Positions 34,546 to 46,857 of a stretch of 64,000 bases of DNA are shown piece after piece; within the stretch, counting starts at the first letter, position 1; every line of letters begins with the position of its first letter. Source of the stretch: Eonycteris spelaea (taxonomy: Eukaryota > Chordata > Mammalia > Chiroptera > Pteropodidae); NCBI GenBank assembly GCA_003508835.1, contig PUFA01000077.1, positions 4,726,001-4,790,000 of the forward strand, read 5' to 3'. The position numbers and the translations under genes are program-made. The notes under the pieces were generated by a model. It was not told the DNA's origin and made no database searches. It saw only the letters and a list, made by a program, of their open reading frames with translations.

Positions 34546-35125
34546 CCCAGTTCTGCCCAGCTCGCCATGCTTATTTTTCTGAAGGTCATAGTGCTCTTAA
34601 ATGATGGAGTTGAGACTAAGGCACAAGCCTCTTAGCCCCTGCACTATTAAACTTTCCAGTTCCCAGCCTCTGATTCTATGACACCACCTGGTCTTTTCCC
34701 TAGAAGTCTAAATATTTAAAATAGCTGAGAGAGGTCACTTTGCTCAGCTATACTTTTCTACTAATATGAGGTCTTCTAAACTTCCACAGTATAATTTATT
34801 ACCTTTCCAATTTAACGATTTCAAAATAAATCTTACAAATTCAAACAGAATTCAGCTGTTCAAAATTTTCCCTTACTGAAAATGTCCTCCAAAGAATTTG
34901 ATTTAATACTGTTTCCTTAGAAATGTTGCATTTTCCTATCTAAATAGAAAGGGAAATGACAGAGCAAAGAGGCTTTACAAATATTTTGTGTTTCTTCCTA
35001 GTGTTCCCTTAAACTCTTGACTCCGGGCTTCTTGAGAAAGAAGCACAATGCTGGAAATGAAAGTTCTAATGGGACCAAATGGCCAGACAAGATTTCTTAC
35101 CTTTCCAGCTCTGTGCTAGAGGGAC
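34546..35125. other. No recognisable feature
   Basis: A short MIR-like patch may exist near 34580-34650. Nothing else was identified. Confidence 0.45.
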
Positions 35126-35129
35126 CACC

Positions 35130-35300
35130 AAGGTGAGATGTGAATTTAATCTCGGGGGCAGAAACTGTCAGCGAGGGCGCTAATGACTGCCAACTGTCAT
35201 GGGGGAAATAGGAGTCCATGCAGAATTAAGCTCAGATAACTGCTTCATTTCACTCAGAGCATTAAATCACCTTCTGCTGCCAGCAGCTTTCATCTGCTCT
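35130..35300. promoter_or_regulatory. Candidate non-coding regulatory element
   Basis: Repeat-free and well balanced, with gagggcgctaatgac, E-box-like CAACTG (about 35192) and CATCTG (about 35291), a GATA-like cagataact (about 35233) and a TAAT core. It reads like a conserved enhancer. This is inference only. Confidence 0.3.
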
Positions 35301-36130
35301 CTACATAAGCCAGGTTGAACCAGTGACCCACAAGGCAGCATTACTAAGCTTCACATTACCAAGCCAGGCTGTCTGGGATCGCATGGACTGGTTTACATCT
35401 CTTAGGCCCTGCACCCCTCGCGTTTGACTGCATTTTGCCTCTGGCCTGTGGCTTAGCATCACCTTTCATACTTTGTCCCTCTTAAGGGTGAGATCTACCA
35501 TTGGAAACTGTAATGGTGGATCAGATGGTTCATACAGTATATTATAGGAATTTAGAATCTGTTTTCTTCCGCCCTTCGTCTTACACTGAGTTGCTTACAT
35601 GAGATAGAGAGATCGAGAGACAGATTTCATGGAGAGGTTTAAAAGCCTTTTAGCTTGAATATTAGCTGAAATTCTCTAGGAACTGTCACTTTGAAGTGTC
35701 TGTACTCACAAGATGTCATTAGTTTACCCATATAATTTTTTAAGTGTATATGTGTGTGTGTGTGTGTGTATAAAATCTTGGTTTTTTGGATGACTGTAAC
35801 AAATTTATGATTTCCTAATATAACCTAAATGATTAACATTATAAGGAAAAAAATTTTGGTGACTTCTGTTTAATCCTGATAACCCTTGGCAGTGGTGCTG
35901 GTCTGTGGAGGAGTAAATGCATTGATTGTAGCATTGACGTATTTGCATGGGGTAAACAGTCCCGCCGTGGCCAGTTTTAAGCAATCGACATGACATCGTG
36001 AAAGGCAGAGCTGGGAAAGATTTGCAATAGCACAAGACACATAGTTTTCCCACCGCACAGGTACAATAGACATAATCTCAAGAACCTAGGTAATGGCAAC
36101 ATAGTGAAATAATCAGGATTTGGAAATGTG
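35301..36130. other. No recognisable feature apart from a short (TG)n
   Basis: A (TG)n tract lies at about 35748-35770. The rest is unassigned. Confidence 0.55.
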
Positions 36131-36240
36131 GTAATATAGTATATAATATTAACAGTAGCGATAGTATTAATGGTCTTGGTATTATTAGTATTATTTAATG
36201 TTATTGGTAAGGTTTTTACCATTAATAACATGGGTCATCA
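36131..36240. repeat. Imperfect (ATT)n/(TAA)n tract
   Basis: Degenerate ATT and TAA units over about 110 bp. Confidence 0.7.
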
Positions 36241-36465
36241 AGTACAAGAGGATTTATCTTTATTTTTAATGTGATTTATTTAATTTGTAAGTTTATAAAA
36301 TTTAATTTTGAATAAAGAATGTGTTTGACCATCAGCACACAGAATTCTCCAAACTTTAAAAGTGGCTCTTGCAAGTTGATCCGATGTGGCATACTGTTGC
36401 TCCTGGGGAAGAAATAGCAATCGTCATGGTGACCTAGAAAGGGTGTTGGGTTGAGCAGTGGCCCC
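36241..36465. other. No recognisable feature
   Basis: Nothing was identified. Confidence 0.5.
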
Positions 36466-36469
36466 CCAG

Positions 36470-36690
36470 AAGTGAATAGTGGTTAAGGGCAGATTTCAGG
36501 AGCCAGCTGCCTGCATTCAAGGACCAACTTCTCTTGTGGCCTTGCACAAGTTGCTTAACCTCTCTGAATTTCAGTTTTCTTTAAGGTCAAAGGGGTTATG
36601 TGTGTATTTAACTTACGTAGATATTGGGGCTTTAAATAAGATAAATGCACAGTGACTGTGCGTCTTAAGAAGACAATAAACTATTATTAC
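36470..36690 (+). repeat. MIR SINE, near full length
   Basis: In order: tagtggttaagggcagattt, cttgtggccttgcacaagtt, gcttaacctctctgaatttc and a terminal aataaactattattacc. This is one of the best-preserved MIRs in the window. Confidence 0.9.
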
Positions 36691-36795
36691 CAAATTTCAG
36701 TTCAACCAATAAATGCTGGGTAACTATGGGCAATTTATTTCCCTCGTCATTTCTTGATACATAAAATAGTTAATTACAAAATAATATATACGATT
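36691..36795 (+). repeat. MIR-like fragment
   Basis: taactatgggcaatttattt followed by cctcgtcatttcttgataca and taaaatag weakly follows the MIR core. It abuts the previous MIR. Confidence 0.4.
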
Positions 36796-36824
36796 TCTCC
36801 TAGTTCTCAAATCCACAGTGATGA

Positions 36825-37065
36825 AGCGCTAGAGCTTTTAAGTCAGGTGGCCTGATTCCAGATGCTGGCCTCTTCATGCAGACCGTGCGGCTTTGGAGAG
36901 TTAATTCATCTCTCTCATCATTGATCTCTTCATCTGGAAGTCAAAAAGTAATGAGAATTTGTCATACAGAAATTTTTAAGGTTAAGACAAGGTACATCCT
37001 AATGAAGTCTTAACTCAGTGTTTGACACACAATATATTCAATAAAGCTAAGCTCTTTTATTAATA
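36825..37065 (+). repeat. MIR SINE
   Basis: In order: gctagagcttttaagtcagg, ggctttggagagttaattca, tctctctcatcattgatctc, agtgtttgacacacaatata and ttcaataaagc. Confidence 0.75.
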
Positions 37066-37260
37066 GTATTATTACAGCATATAATGATATTAATAGTAGT
37101 ATCATTTTTAGTTTACCATATAGTGTTAATATAGAATTAATGTACTATATAATATGTTGCATATATTGCATATACATAGTAATAGTATTGGGATTACTAT
37201 TATTTATTAATATTATTTAATATTATTAACATTAATATTATTAGTGTTGTTAATAAATGG
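37066..37260. repeat. ATT/TAA-rich degenerate tract
   Basis: TAATATT, ATTATT and related units over about 190 bp, following the MIR 3' end. Confidence 0.7.
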
Positions 37261-37434
37261 AGCACAAAGACACATTCATTTTTTCCTAATAATGTGCCTT
37301 TGCAAGCCAAATATTCATCCAAAAAACATATCCCATGAGATAAAAATTAATATTAATAAAATTTATAATGTAATAATAAAATAGGTGATATTATTGGACA
37401 TTTTCTGAGTGTCAACAAAATTGTTACAGGTGCT

Positions 37435-37595
37435 CCATATATAATTAAATTAACCTCTTTGAATGTCAGTTTTATTATTTACAAAATATAGAGCTATTGA
37501 GAAGATTATAACTATTATTATAACACTTTCGACTCAGTGTCTAGAACAAAATAGGCTTGTAATAAATGGTAGCTAGTAATAACAATTGTAATAAC
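37435..37595 (+). repeat. MIR SINE fragment
   Basis: The run attaacctctttgaatgtca, gttttattatttacaaaata and ggcttgtaataaatggtagc is the MIR 3' half. Confidence 0.7.
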
Positions 37596-39877
37596 AATGG
37601 AATCTACTTTATAGGTGGTGAGAATATATTTAAACATTTTGAAAAATGTTTACCATATTGCTTAGTGGATTATATGGGCTAATTAATGGTATCTATTATG
37701 ATTCTATGATAAAAATAAGTGATGAGCATTTACCTGAGCATTTACCATTTACTATCGATTTATCATTGAGAATGGTTTGGCAAGGCACCATAGAGGTCAA
37801 AGAACAATCGAGACTAGAGAGCTCAAAAATGTTTTTGGAAAGAGTGCTTGTGTTTTAACCTCTTGCTCCTGTGGTGGAAGAGAGAGAATGTGAGAATTTT
37901 TTCTTGAGGGGGAGGGTCCATCAGGGTTCCTGCAGCAGGAAAAGGATTAGACATTGCCAGTACTGGGTTATGAGGTGTAACTATCATAAGGCAGTGGTAT
38001 CAGACGGCCATTGGCATGAGGTGGCAATGCTTATAATTATTCTTTCTAGTCTAATGCTGTTGAATTAGGACAATTGGTCTTTGGGGGATCTGTTGAAAGC
38101 TGTGAGCTTTTGATGTCGTCCTTTGTTTATTTGCTAATACCATGCCTTTCTAAAATTTTAAAACACTTTTTGCTTCTTCTGTGCTGCCTCAATGTATATT
38201 ACTAGCTGTAGCTTTGTCTAAAATATTATCAAATTATGAATGATCCCAGTTTTCACGTCTTCATGTTTATCCACTGTACTTACTATGAATCATCTTAATA
38301 ATTCTTAAAATATCATCCCTAAGTCATTCCATATGCCTTCTCATCTCATACTTAGTGATAAACAGGGGACACAGTTATAAAATAGAGTTTTTCAGGATGC
38401 TCCAGTCCTTTATTCTTGCCCCTCAAAGGAACAGAGTGAGCTGATCCAAAAGGCCAGATAGGAAATGACAGTGATCTCATCATGTCTCTTGGCACTGGCT
38501 GCCCCCTCCTTACTTAATAAACTCAGGCTTTCCTCCTATGGCTCACGGTTAGTTCTCCAGAACACATTCAGAATTAAAGCTGCTGATACCTGAGAACAAG
38601 GAAGCCTACATAGATTTAGTTCTATAGAGTGGTGTCGGGAAATTTGACTCTTGGTGAAATGTTTTTCTGGTCTATCTGAGCTTGAGTTCAAACCCAGGAT
38701 GGAGTTCTCAACCAAATTAGACATTGTAATTACATTCATAGAAATATAACCTTAGGGGCAATCCCAGAAATATATTAAAATTATTGTGTAAGGGACATAC
38801 CCATGTGCATGTGCAAGTTGGTAGACTTGAGAAATACGAATATGTATTGTGTAACACAAATAAAATTTCAACATCCTGGTAATCAAAAATGTCAAATTGA
38901 ATAATAAGAGGAATCGATTCTGCTATACAGTTCGAAGTATAAAACAAATAATGCCTGATGCCCTTAAAATTGTAGTGAGAGGGATTGTTCTTAAATATTG
39001 CATATAAGAAAGCAAACTTTAAAGGCTATTTGGAAATAGGAACCAAACATCTCAAAATATATATAATATGTTCTTTGATGCATGAATTTCTCATCTATGT
39101 CTCCGTACTTAATAAATGTGTGGAAACTCATGACTGAAAAATTTATAACAAAAAATTTAAAACTACCTACAAATCCAACATTAGTTAGCAATAAAAATGT
39201 TTTTGATGATTTTTTATAATATGTACATTGCTCAGGGTAAAATAAGAAGGGTGAAAATGATATAGAGAGCTTTATGACTTTAGCTATATGAAGAAAATAT
39301 CCAAAATGAAGTTATTTCTAGCTAATGAGCTTATGAGACATGTTTATTTGAGCATTTTTTTTAATGATGGCCATAGAGTATATAATCTGGAAAATGAAAT
39401 AATTTAAAAATGGTTCTTCTTGCTCTTCTAGAAAAACATCTTGAAATATATGTAGAGAGATTCTATAGAGAAAAAAAAGGACTTAAAAGGATATAAAATA
39501 TTGGAGTAAATAAGATTAACTTTTTCCAAATTGAAATATCTTTTTCCATTCATTAATTGTAAAATTGCTTTCTAAAAAAATAGTTTGTTTCAAATCCTCA
39601 GAAACCTCAGTTTGAGGCACATTGAGTGTAAGAGAAAAAAATTTTAAATAGGAATAAAATATGTCATTTTTAAGCCTGTGGCTTCAGATGGCTTTGGCAC
39701 AATTGAAAATGTGTCTTTGGAACTTGTTTAGTATTTTCAGATAGGTAGAACTGTCGCCTCGCATTGCTCCTGAGTCACCGCACACGTGGCCTTTCTGTGC
39801 TGGGACAAGAAGTACAGTGGGAAAAGAAAGACGTGAAAAGAGGGTGGGCGTTGCTTTGTGCAACCAAATCTCAGATT
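37596..39877. other. No recognisable feature
   Basis: Unassigned. Positions 38991-39300 may be a very old L1 remnant (taacattagttagcaataaa-like phrasing) but are too diverged to call. Confidence 0.45.
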
Positions 39878-39955
39878 TCTTTCCTTTCTTCTCCCTCCCT
39901 CCTTCCCTCCCCCTCTCTCTCCTCTCCGCCCTCGCTCTCTCTGTCTCTCTTACTT
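39878..39955. repeat. CT-rich low-complexity repeat
   Basis: CCCT and CT units. The open frames across it on both strands are composition artefacts. Confidence 0.9.
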
Positions 39956-40495
39956 TTATCATGCTTACCATGTTTGGGAAAAAAAATCGTAATTCTGTTT
40001 CTTCACTCATGGGGAACTTTGCTTTTGGAAAAAAAACTTTTATTACTTTCCACTTCCTGTTCAACTAGCCCTCTGTGGAGGGAACTGGTTTGGGGTAGTA
40101 TATCAACTTGGTAAAGTATACTCCCTCAAATGACCACCTTCATCTCAGTTTCTCTGAGGATTCTTCTGACTTGGTTTCAAGTGCTTAAATCTAGAATTGG
40201 CATACTTCTTGCAGTTGAAATGCCACAATTCAGACCAGCTAACTTTTTGAAATAAAAAAATAAACCAAGGAGACCAATAAGCTGTTGACCCTCCATCAGT
40301 TGATTCATGTGCATATTTTTAGAGAGAGCTAATTACAATAAACTGAATTCTCTAAGTTTTAGAAGAGGTTAGCAAATGCCGTTTGTACTTGAAAGCAAAA
40401 ATATTCTTTTTTTTCAATTACAGTTTGTTAAAAGTAAGTCATTTTGATTGGAAATTTCTGATGATACAATATAGCAAGGGGAACAGATCAGTTAA
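39956..40495. other. No recognisable feature
   Basis: Nothing was identified. Confidence 0.5.
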
Positions 40496-40498
40496 CTA

Positions 40499-40895
40499 AG
40501 GAATATGACTCAGCCGTAAGAAGAGATGAAATACTGTCATTTGCAACAACATGATGGATCTTGAGATATGCTAAGCGAAATAAATCTGACGGGAAAAAAA
40601 TGAGAACCATATGATGGCACTCACGTGTGGGATGTAAAACTGAAAGCAACAAACAAGACAAAGAAGGGAAAACTCACAGACACAAACAACAGTTTAGTGG
40701 TTACCAAAGGGAAAAGGGAAAGGGCTGTGGCAGAAAAAGGTAAAGGGGCAAAATTTACGGTGACCAGTGGAGATTTGACTTTGTGTGGTAAACACACAGT
40801 GCAATATACAGATGATGTATTATCGAATTTTACACTTGACATCTATATAATTTTATTAACCAATGTCACCCAAGTAAACAATTTAAAAAAGAAAA
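40499..40895 (+). mobile_element. 5'-truncated L1 3' end
   Basis: Continuous sense L1: aatatgactcagccgtaaga, aacatgatggatcttgagat, aagcgaaataaatctgac, tttagtggttaccaaaggga, acagatgatgtattatcgaa, taaccaatgtcacccaagta and an A-rich tail. It covers the ORF2 end and 3' UTR. Its 3' UTR is the same subfamily type as the inverted L1 near 9 kb. Target duplications were not found. The frame at 40625-40954 is 3' UTR and not a gene. Confidence 0.92.
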
Positions 40896-42055
40896 AAGAA
40901 TTTTACTATGGGCATTTGCTAACTTTCACATTGTATATAATCATTTGTTTGTAAACCTCTGAATAGGACAGAAAAAATGTGGGTTTTTTTCTTTTTATTG
41001 GTGATGAGATAAGTGGTGTTCTCTAATGGAAATAAGGTTTTCAATTTTGAAGTGCAATGAAGAATGTGGAGTTTCCTCTACCAGAATAAATCTATTCAGT
41101 CACTGGAGACTGACAAAGATTAATAAACAGAACAAAATACAAATAGAGGCCCACTTACAAATGTTAAGAAACACAGTACACTCAAAGAAAAACTATTCAC
41201 TGGTTATTTGTTCTTCTTCTTTGAATAATAAATATTAATACAATATAACTGAAGTAAATTACAGTAGTTTTCCAAAAATGGCGTGGGAATACATAGTTAA
41301 ATGGAGAATACAGCCAGCTATTTCCTCAGGATAGAAATATTCCAAAAGTAATTTTAAAATGCTTCTACTTTTACACAGGAAGATTTCGGAGGCAAGCTCA
41401 TTTTATGTTTACTTTTGAAATTTCACGGATATTGAAGTCGTTCCAAAATTGACTGTAAGATTTCAAAGAACATTTACATTCCTCATTGAATTTAGAGTCT
41501 GTTATTCAAAAATATTGATTGATGATCCAGAAAAGGAAGATAGTCCACTTTTCTTTGCATATATGGTGGATTTTATCCAAAAAACTCACTTAACACGAAG
41601 TAACTCACAGTTTAGGCCCTTTAATAGTTTGAATGAGGATTAATGAGACTCCAATTCCACATATGGTAACATGGCGTTTCTGAAAACCTTGGATGAAGTG
41701 AATGAGACATGACTTAGCTGCCAACAAGTTTGCAGATGAGCCAAGAATAGCAAACAAGATTTCTACTTTACTGTTTTAACCACCAGACACACAAAAATTC
41801 ATAGATATTAAATAATTAAAACAACAGACTGAAACATTTTCTAGAAGGGAAAGTTCTTAACTCCAGGTCTGCCTGTGTGTGAACTTGAACAAATCTCTTC
41901 ATTTTGATGGTCTTGGTGGTCTCATTTCCCCATCCCGAGTAAATAGATTTCTAAGATTCCTTCTAGATCTGATATTCTAATTCTCTGTGGACTTGACTCT
42001 AGAAAAGCGGTCTTGATTGGAAATAAGAATGGTTCAAAATATTTGTGGAAATAGC
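40896..42055. other. No recognisable feature
   Basis: Unassigned. The patch 41860-41990 has repeat-like phrasing (tctaagattccttctagatc) that may be an old MIR/CR1-type tail. Confidence 0.45.
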
Positions 42056-42059
42056 ATAT

Positions 42060-42083
42060 TTCCTGAATTCTGGAATTCAGGAA
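42060..42083. other. 24-bp palindrome (11+2+11)
   Basis: TTCCTGAATTC at 42060-42070 and GAATTCAGGAA at 42073-42083 are perfect reverse complements. The sequence contains three successive TTCNNGAA units, a layout related to heat-shock or STAT-type half-sites. Confidence 0.6.
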
Positions 42084-42269
42084 TATTTACTGTCTCTTCC
42101 TTGATATCTCTCAAAATTAGCTCTTGTTTTTTTTTAATTGCTATTTCCCTAACTTTTTCCCAACAAAGTCAATTACAAATAGTCAGTCAGTCATGATATT
42201 CTCTAGATCATTATATAATTAGCCTTATTCTTTATTTCTTTCTCCAGGGATTAAAAGAAATAGGTAAAT

Positions 42270-42420
42270 AAAAGCAGAATGGTTAAGAATGCAGATTCTA
42301 GAATCATACTTACTAGGAATAAAATATAGCTCTGCAGTTTGTTTGGTGTATGACTTTGGACAAAAATTCATCCAAGTTCCAGCTTCCTCATCCTTGATAA
42401 TGTACTACCACTAATAAAAT
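42270..42420 (+). repeat. MIR SINE
   Basis: The run gaatggttaagaatgcagat, tctagaatcatacttactag, gtatgactttggacaaaaat and agcttcctcatccttgataa is the MIR head and core. Confidence 0.75.
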
Positions 42421-43245
42421 TTTGTGTGAAGTAAATGAATATTTTTTTAAAATCACAATATCTTATGCTTAGTAAATAGCCTTTCTTCTCTCTCTCTTTT
42501 TTTTCTTTCTTTTTGATAAATACCTCCCCAGACTCCATCCCATGCCACCCTTTCTATCATAGATTGGAAGCCTAAGGACTACATTTCCCAAACAAACAAA
42601 ACCCATAAGATGATGTAGACAGCAGTATCTTTTAGAACATCTCTGGTGATGGAAAAGACCCTGCCCTCCATTCAATAATCATATAAACATAGAAGGGAGA
42701 GTTTAACAAAAAAGAGGGAGAAGATACTTGAAGTAGACACTGTCATTTCCATCGTGTGTTGGGAGTCAGGGGAGAGTCCTCATACAGAGCAGTAACTGCA
42801 ATGGGTGTTCTCCATTGACCACAGTCACCCTGTCACATCCAAGGAGAGGACGTGATTCAGAAATGAGCTATCCTTTCTCTCCACTGTTCCATCCTCTCCC
42901 AAATACCCAAGATTTTCACATTCCAGTCCTTAGAATATGTTAACTTGGAACTTGTGGATGAGAAACAATTTTTCTCTTCATTAAGTGTAGATACATCTCT
43001 TCCTCATGTCTGTTTGCAGCTCTAATCTACTGCAATGGGCTTTTCAACCATCTCGCGTAATGCTTACTTCTGCCATTCTACCATCCTCATGTTTTTAGCT
43101 TGATGAGTATTTCATTGCCGGACTAAAAGAATTTAAACATATAAGGAAACACTTTTTCCTCCATGTGACAATGCTGTTGTTGAATGCAGTTGTGTCTTTG
43201 GGAGTTTTTATGTCATGGAAAATTGAGGTCATTAAGAATATGAAG
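42421..43245. other. No recognisable feature
   Basis: A short CT/T-rich patch lies at 42486-42515. The rest is unassigned. Confidence 0.5.
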
Positions 43246-43249
43246 TATA

Positions 43250-43415
43250 GTTTAGTATCTGGATGTAAAGGAAGAATCCCAGACTGGGAATCGGGAGACC
43301 TAAATCCTGACCTGGTGGTTCCACTAATTAAGAATGTGACCTCAGATAATTCATTTAACCTTTCTGGTCTTCAGAGTCTTCTTCTGTAGAAGATAGAGAC
43401 TGTGAAGTCCTAAAA
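43250..43415 (+). repeat. MIR-family SINE (MIR3-like)
   Basis: The run agactgggaatcgggagacc, taaatcctgacctggtggtt, aagaatgtgacctcagataa and ttcatttaacctttctggtc is MIR3/MIRc-like. Confidence 0.7.
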
Positions 43416-43955
43416 GTATATTATTTTATCTCATCTCAAAAGAAAAAAAACAACAAAAAAAAACAAAACACATCACCCCAAATAAAAAATTCAGGATGAG
43501 ACAAATTAAAAAGTTTTTTTAACAAGTCAGATTTTTATATAAGCCACCAGATTTTTTTTTTTATTTTTTAATTCATGCCAGGCCAATGATGACCAAATGA
43601 AGCCAAGGATAGGAAAGTTTATCTAACTCAGTGGTGACAATAATAATAGTGAGAATAATAATATCTGAGCTTAATTATGAGGAAAGTTTAGTAAAATCCA
43701 ATGAATTTGGGGGTTCGTAGATTGTTGTAGTCTCATCTTGTTATAGCTACGAACTGGCTTCGTGATGCACGGCCCATATATTTACCTATGGGAATTATGA
43801 CCTAGGATCTTTATTTATTCTTGTAAAAAAATAGCCATCGTAATGACAGGGTAAAATTGAACATACCAGGGCACAGTGAGTGATCCATAAGATATTCCCC
43901 TACTGGAATAGAGTGTTAGCTAAAGCAGATTTTGGGGGGTCCTGGAATTATATGA
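43416..43955. other. No recognisable feature apart from A/T-rich runs
   Basis: A-rich at 43440-43475 and T-rich at 43551-43570. Nothing else was identified. Confidence 0.55.
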
Positions 43956-43959
43956 AATT

Positions 43960-44260
43960 TTTTGAAGTTGGTAAAACCTTTTAAATCAATTGTGTTTATA
44001 GGAGACTGTGTAATGGCTTTGAGGCGCAAAAGATATATACATGTGTCTGGCCCGATGAGTCACCACTTACCTGTGCCTTAACTGATTCTGCTGCCTCCAG
44101 CAGGCGTGGTGGGTTTGAGCTCAGAGAAATATCGATGGGAATAGATGCCAATGGAAACGAGCACTGTGCGTACTGTGCTTTCCATAAACTGGCCCTTTTG
44201 AATTGGTGAAATAGCTTGGATCAAGTAGGCGGCATGTAACACTAAACTGCCTTCTCATGC
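43960..44260. other. Repeat-free stretch, possible conserved non-coding DNA
   Basis: Balanced composition, no repeat recognised, with a few CpGs. Nothing specific shows a function. Confidence 0.2.
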
Positions 44261-45190
44261 TCTGGCACTAAGGATATTCCAGTGTGCCCAGTTGGTGACA
44301 ATCACAGGGTGTGTCTGCACAGTTTAGACATAGATAGAATGCTTTCTTTGGAGGGAGACTTTGGGCCATTTCCTGGGTTTGATTTTTTTTTTTTTAATAA
44401 CTAAAAAATGTTTTGACTTGATGCAAATTGTGTAATTGTGCTCTGAGGAAATGTGTACAGCTTGGCAGTTACTTTCCTTCTCTCTGAAAAACATTTGTTT
44501 ATTCTTTCTCTGTAGCTCAGAGGAAACCCAATCCACACTGGAACAAAGCTTTTTAAGACATAAATGTAATTGGGTGGTGAGATGGATTCACCATGATTCC
44601 CATGACCTTTCCCACTTGCACCTCGTCCCTCGGTCATTCGCTTCTTCATAGTGGTAGAAATGTAAAACAAAGCAGTCAGTTATGTGTTAGCGACAGCAAA
44701 TGTCTACAACGCTAATCTTTTAAAACCTAAATTGGCAGCATGAAAGTGTGCTGACTTAAGGATTCCTAAAATTTACATCACACAATAATACAAAAATACT
44801 ATAACGCTTGTAAAGCAGTAAAGTACAATCATTTTTAGGAACACATTTTTAAATAATTTGAGAAAGCTTCTGATAGACAAAAGGAAACCTAGAAATAAAT
44901 ATGCTAATTTGAGTGATTTAAATAGCTCTATAACTTCATCTGAATTTGGTTGATTTTATATTATCGGAATAGGTTTGCTTACACCAAAATGTGCCTGAGA
45001 GCCAACTCAAGGAAATAATAACTGAGACGAAGTAGGGCGTGTTCCAAATCATTGCAGTTTTGGAGAGGAACCCAGTGGGAAGTAGGAGAAAGAACCTCTT
45101 AACAGAGACTCTTTCGTGGGTTAACCATCATATAGGTATTACTTTTTTGCTTCAAGTACTAACTTTAATTTTAATCCATACAATGAACTC
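44261..45190. other. No recognisable feature
   Basis: Unassigned with short open frames on both strands. Confidence 0.5.
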
Positions 45191-45194
45191 ACTT

Positions 45195-45960
45195 AACACA
45201 ACAGCTGAATTCCTCATGAACATTTAACCTCAGGCCGCCTTCTTTCTTGACTGAGGTCACATGACAGAAAAAGGACTTTTTGTAGGTGAACTTTGGAGAG
45301 GCCAAACTCTCTCCGATTGGTTTGTAAAATTTGAAACACATGAGTGTTGTCCTGGGCGAGGCAGCCAGCATTAGAATAGTCACCAGAAACATAACTTATG
45401 AAAAGCTAAGAATTCCTGCATAGGTAGAAGTTCCTGCTTAGTTCCTGGCCCCAAATTTTATATGCTAAGTTACTTCTCTGCCTACCTCACATGTCATTTA
45501 GAGCATATCTGGTAGAAGTACTTGCTGACAGAAATGTGAGTGAGAAGACAAAGAAAATCAGCTTCATAGCATAAAGACAGATACTGCTGTCTGCCCAGGT
45601 CTGTGCCTTGTCCCATCTCTCTCCTTGTAGAAAACTCCCCAGGACACAAGGAAAGTAGAGAAAGAGTCGGCGAGTTCCACGACAGACTCTCTCCCTTCCA
45701 CACATCCACCGAAGCAGACTTTTAAGAGCCCCTGACCCAAGAGAGAAAGGCAGCGCCAGAGTGCGTGTGCTCCCCAAGCCTGTCAAAAATGTCAAGGGCG
45801 CCTGACCTGCTCAAACTGGAACTACAGAGTTGTTCACAATATAATGTGGTCTCAAAACTCACTCTTTCCACGTAGCTTTCACCTTGCTTTCTTGGGGGAT
45901 AGTTTTCTATATGCACTGAAGAGTCTGACAGAGAATCGATTCTTGTAAACACATAATTTG
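45195..45960. other. GC-richer unassigned stretch
   Basis: Compared with its flanks this part is richer in GC and has a few CpGs (about 45670-45800). It shows no repeat or exon I can name. The 102-codon minus-strand frame at 45487-45795 lacks domains and overlaps others. Confidence 0.35.
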
Positions 45961-46820
45961 GCCGGGGCCATCATCCCGGCTGCTGCCAACTAGTGCGTGT
46001 ACATAAGACTTGTCCAGACAGCAAGGACATATCACAGTTGGTTCTTAGGGACCACTTCCTGACAGACTCTGACCCAGCAAACTGTTTATTGTGTTGGTCT
46101 CACATCAACATCTGCCTTTGGCCATGGTGTCGTTATGTACCATTTTTCCTATTATAAATGCTCTTTCTCTCCCACTAAATAACATACCTCAGATTTCATT
46201 TCTACATCTTCTAGGCGACAGTTTTATCACTGAGAAGAAGCAGAATAGGAGTAGCAGCATAATTCGTTCCAACATTTTTATCAGCAACCCTTTCTATCCT
46301 TCAGATGAAACCTTACATGAAGGCCCCATAAAAAGAGTTAAATAAATGCTGAAAGTAGCTATGTTTTAAGGGTACACCCTCCCTAGTGGGTGGGAACGGA
46401 GAGCCGAAACTAGGGTTCTGGGGAATCTGGTTAGAATAAACACTAGCAGAGATGTTCTGTAAGATTTCGATTATAATGTCTACAAATTATTTTTAAATAC
46501 TTCAGCAGGTACTATGTAGAAGAAGACGTGGATTATCTAGTTTATCCTATAATCCAGATGCTTCTAGTACTTAATAAATAATGCACAGTCCAGAGATCAT
46601 CAATGAATGTGCTGATCAGGAACACACAGTCCAGAAGTAGAATTCTGGCCCCTGGGAAGTCCCTCCTCCAGAAGAGGATGATGCTTCGTGTTTTGTTACT
46701 TCCATCTGGAGCAATCATATAACAGTGTCAGAAATGGGGCATTTATTAGGGAAAATAGTGGATCGTTGACAAGGATGATCAATGTTAAAAATAGATCCTT
46801 ATTGGGAAAATAAAATATTT
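45961..46820. other. No recognisable feature
   Basis: Nothing was identified. Confidence 0.5.
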
Positions 46821-46821
46821 A

Positions 46822-46857
46822 GTGTATGTGTGTGTGTATGTGTGTGTGTGTGTGTAT
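46822..46857. repeat. (TG)n microsatellite
   Basis: About 36 bp of TG with TATG interruptions. Confidence 0.95.

Noticed and set aside
40625..40954. 109-codon plus-strand frame
   Set aside because: It lies in an L1 3' UTR and its A-rich tail.
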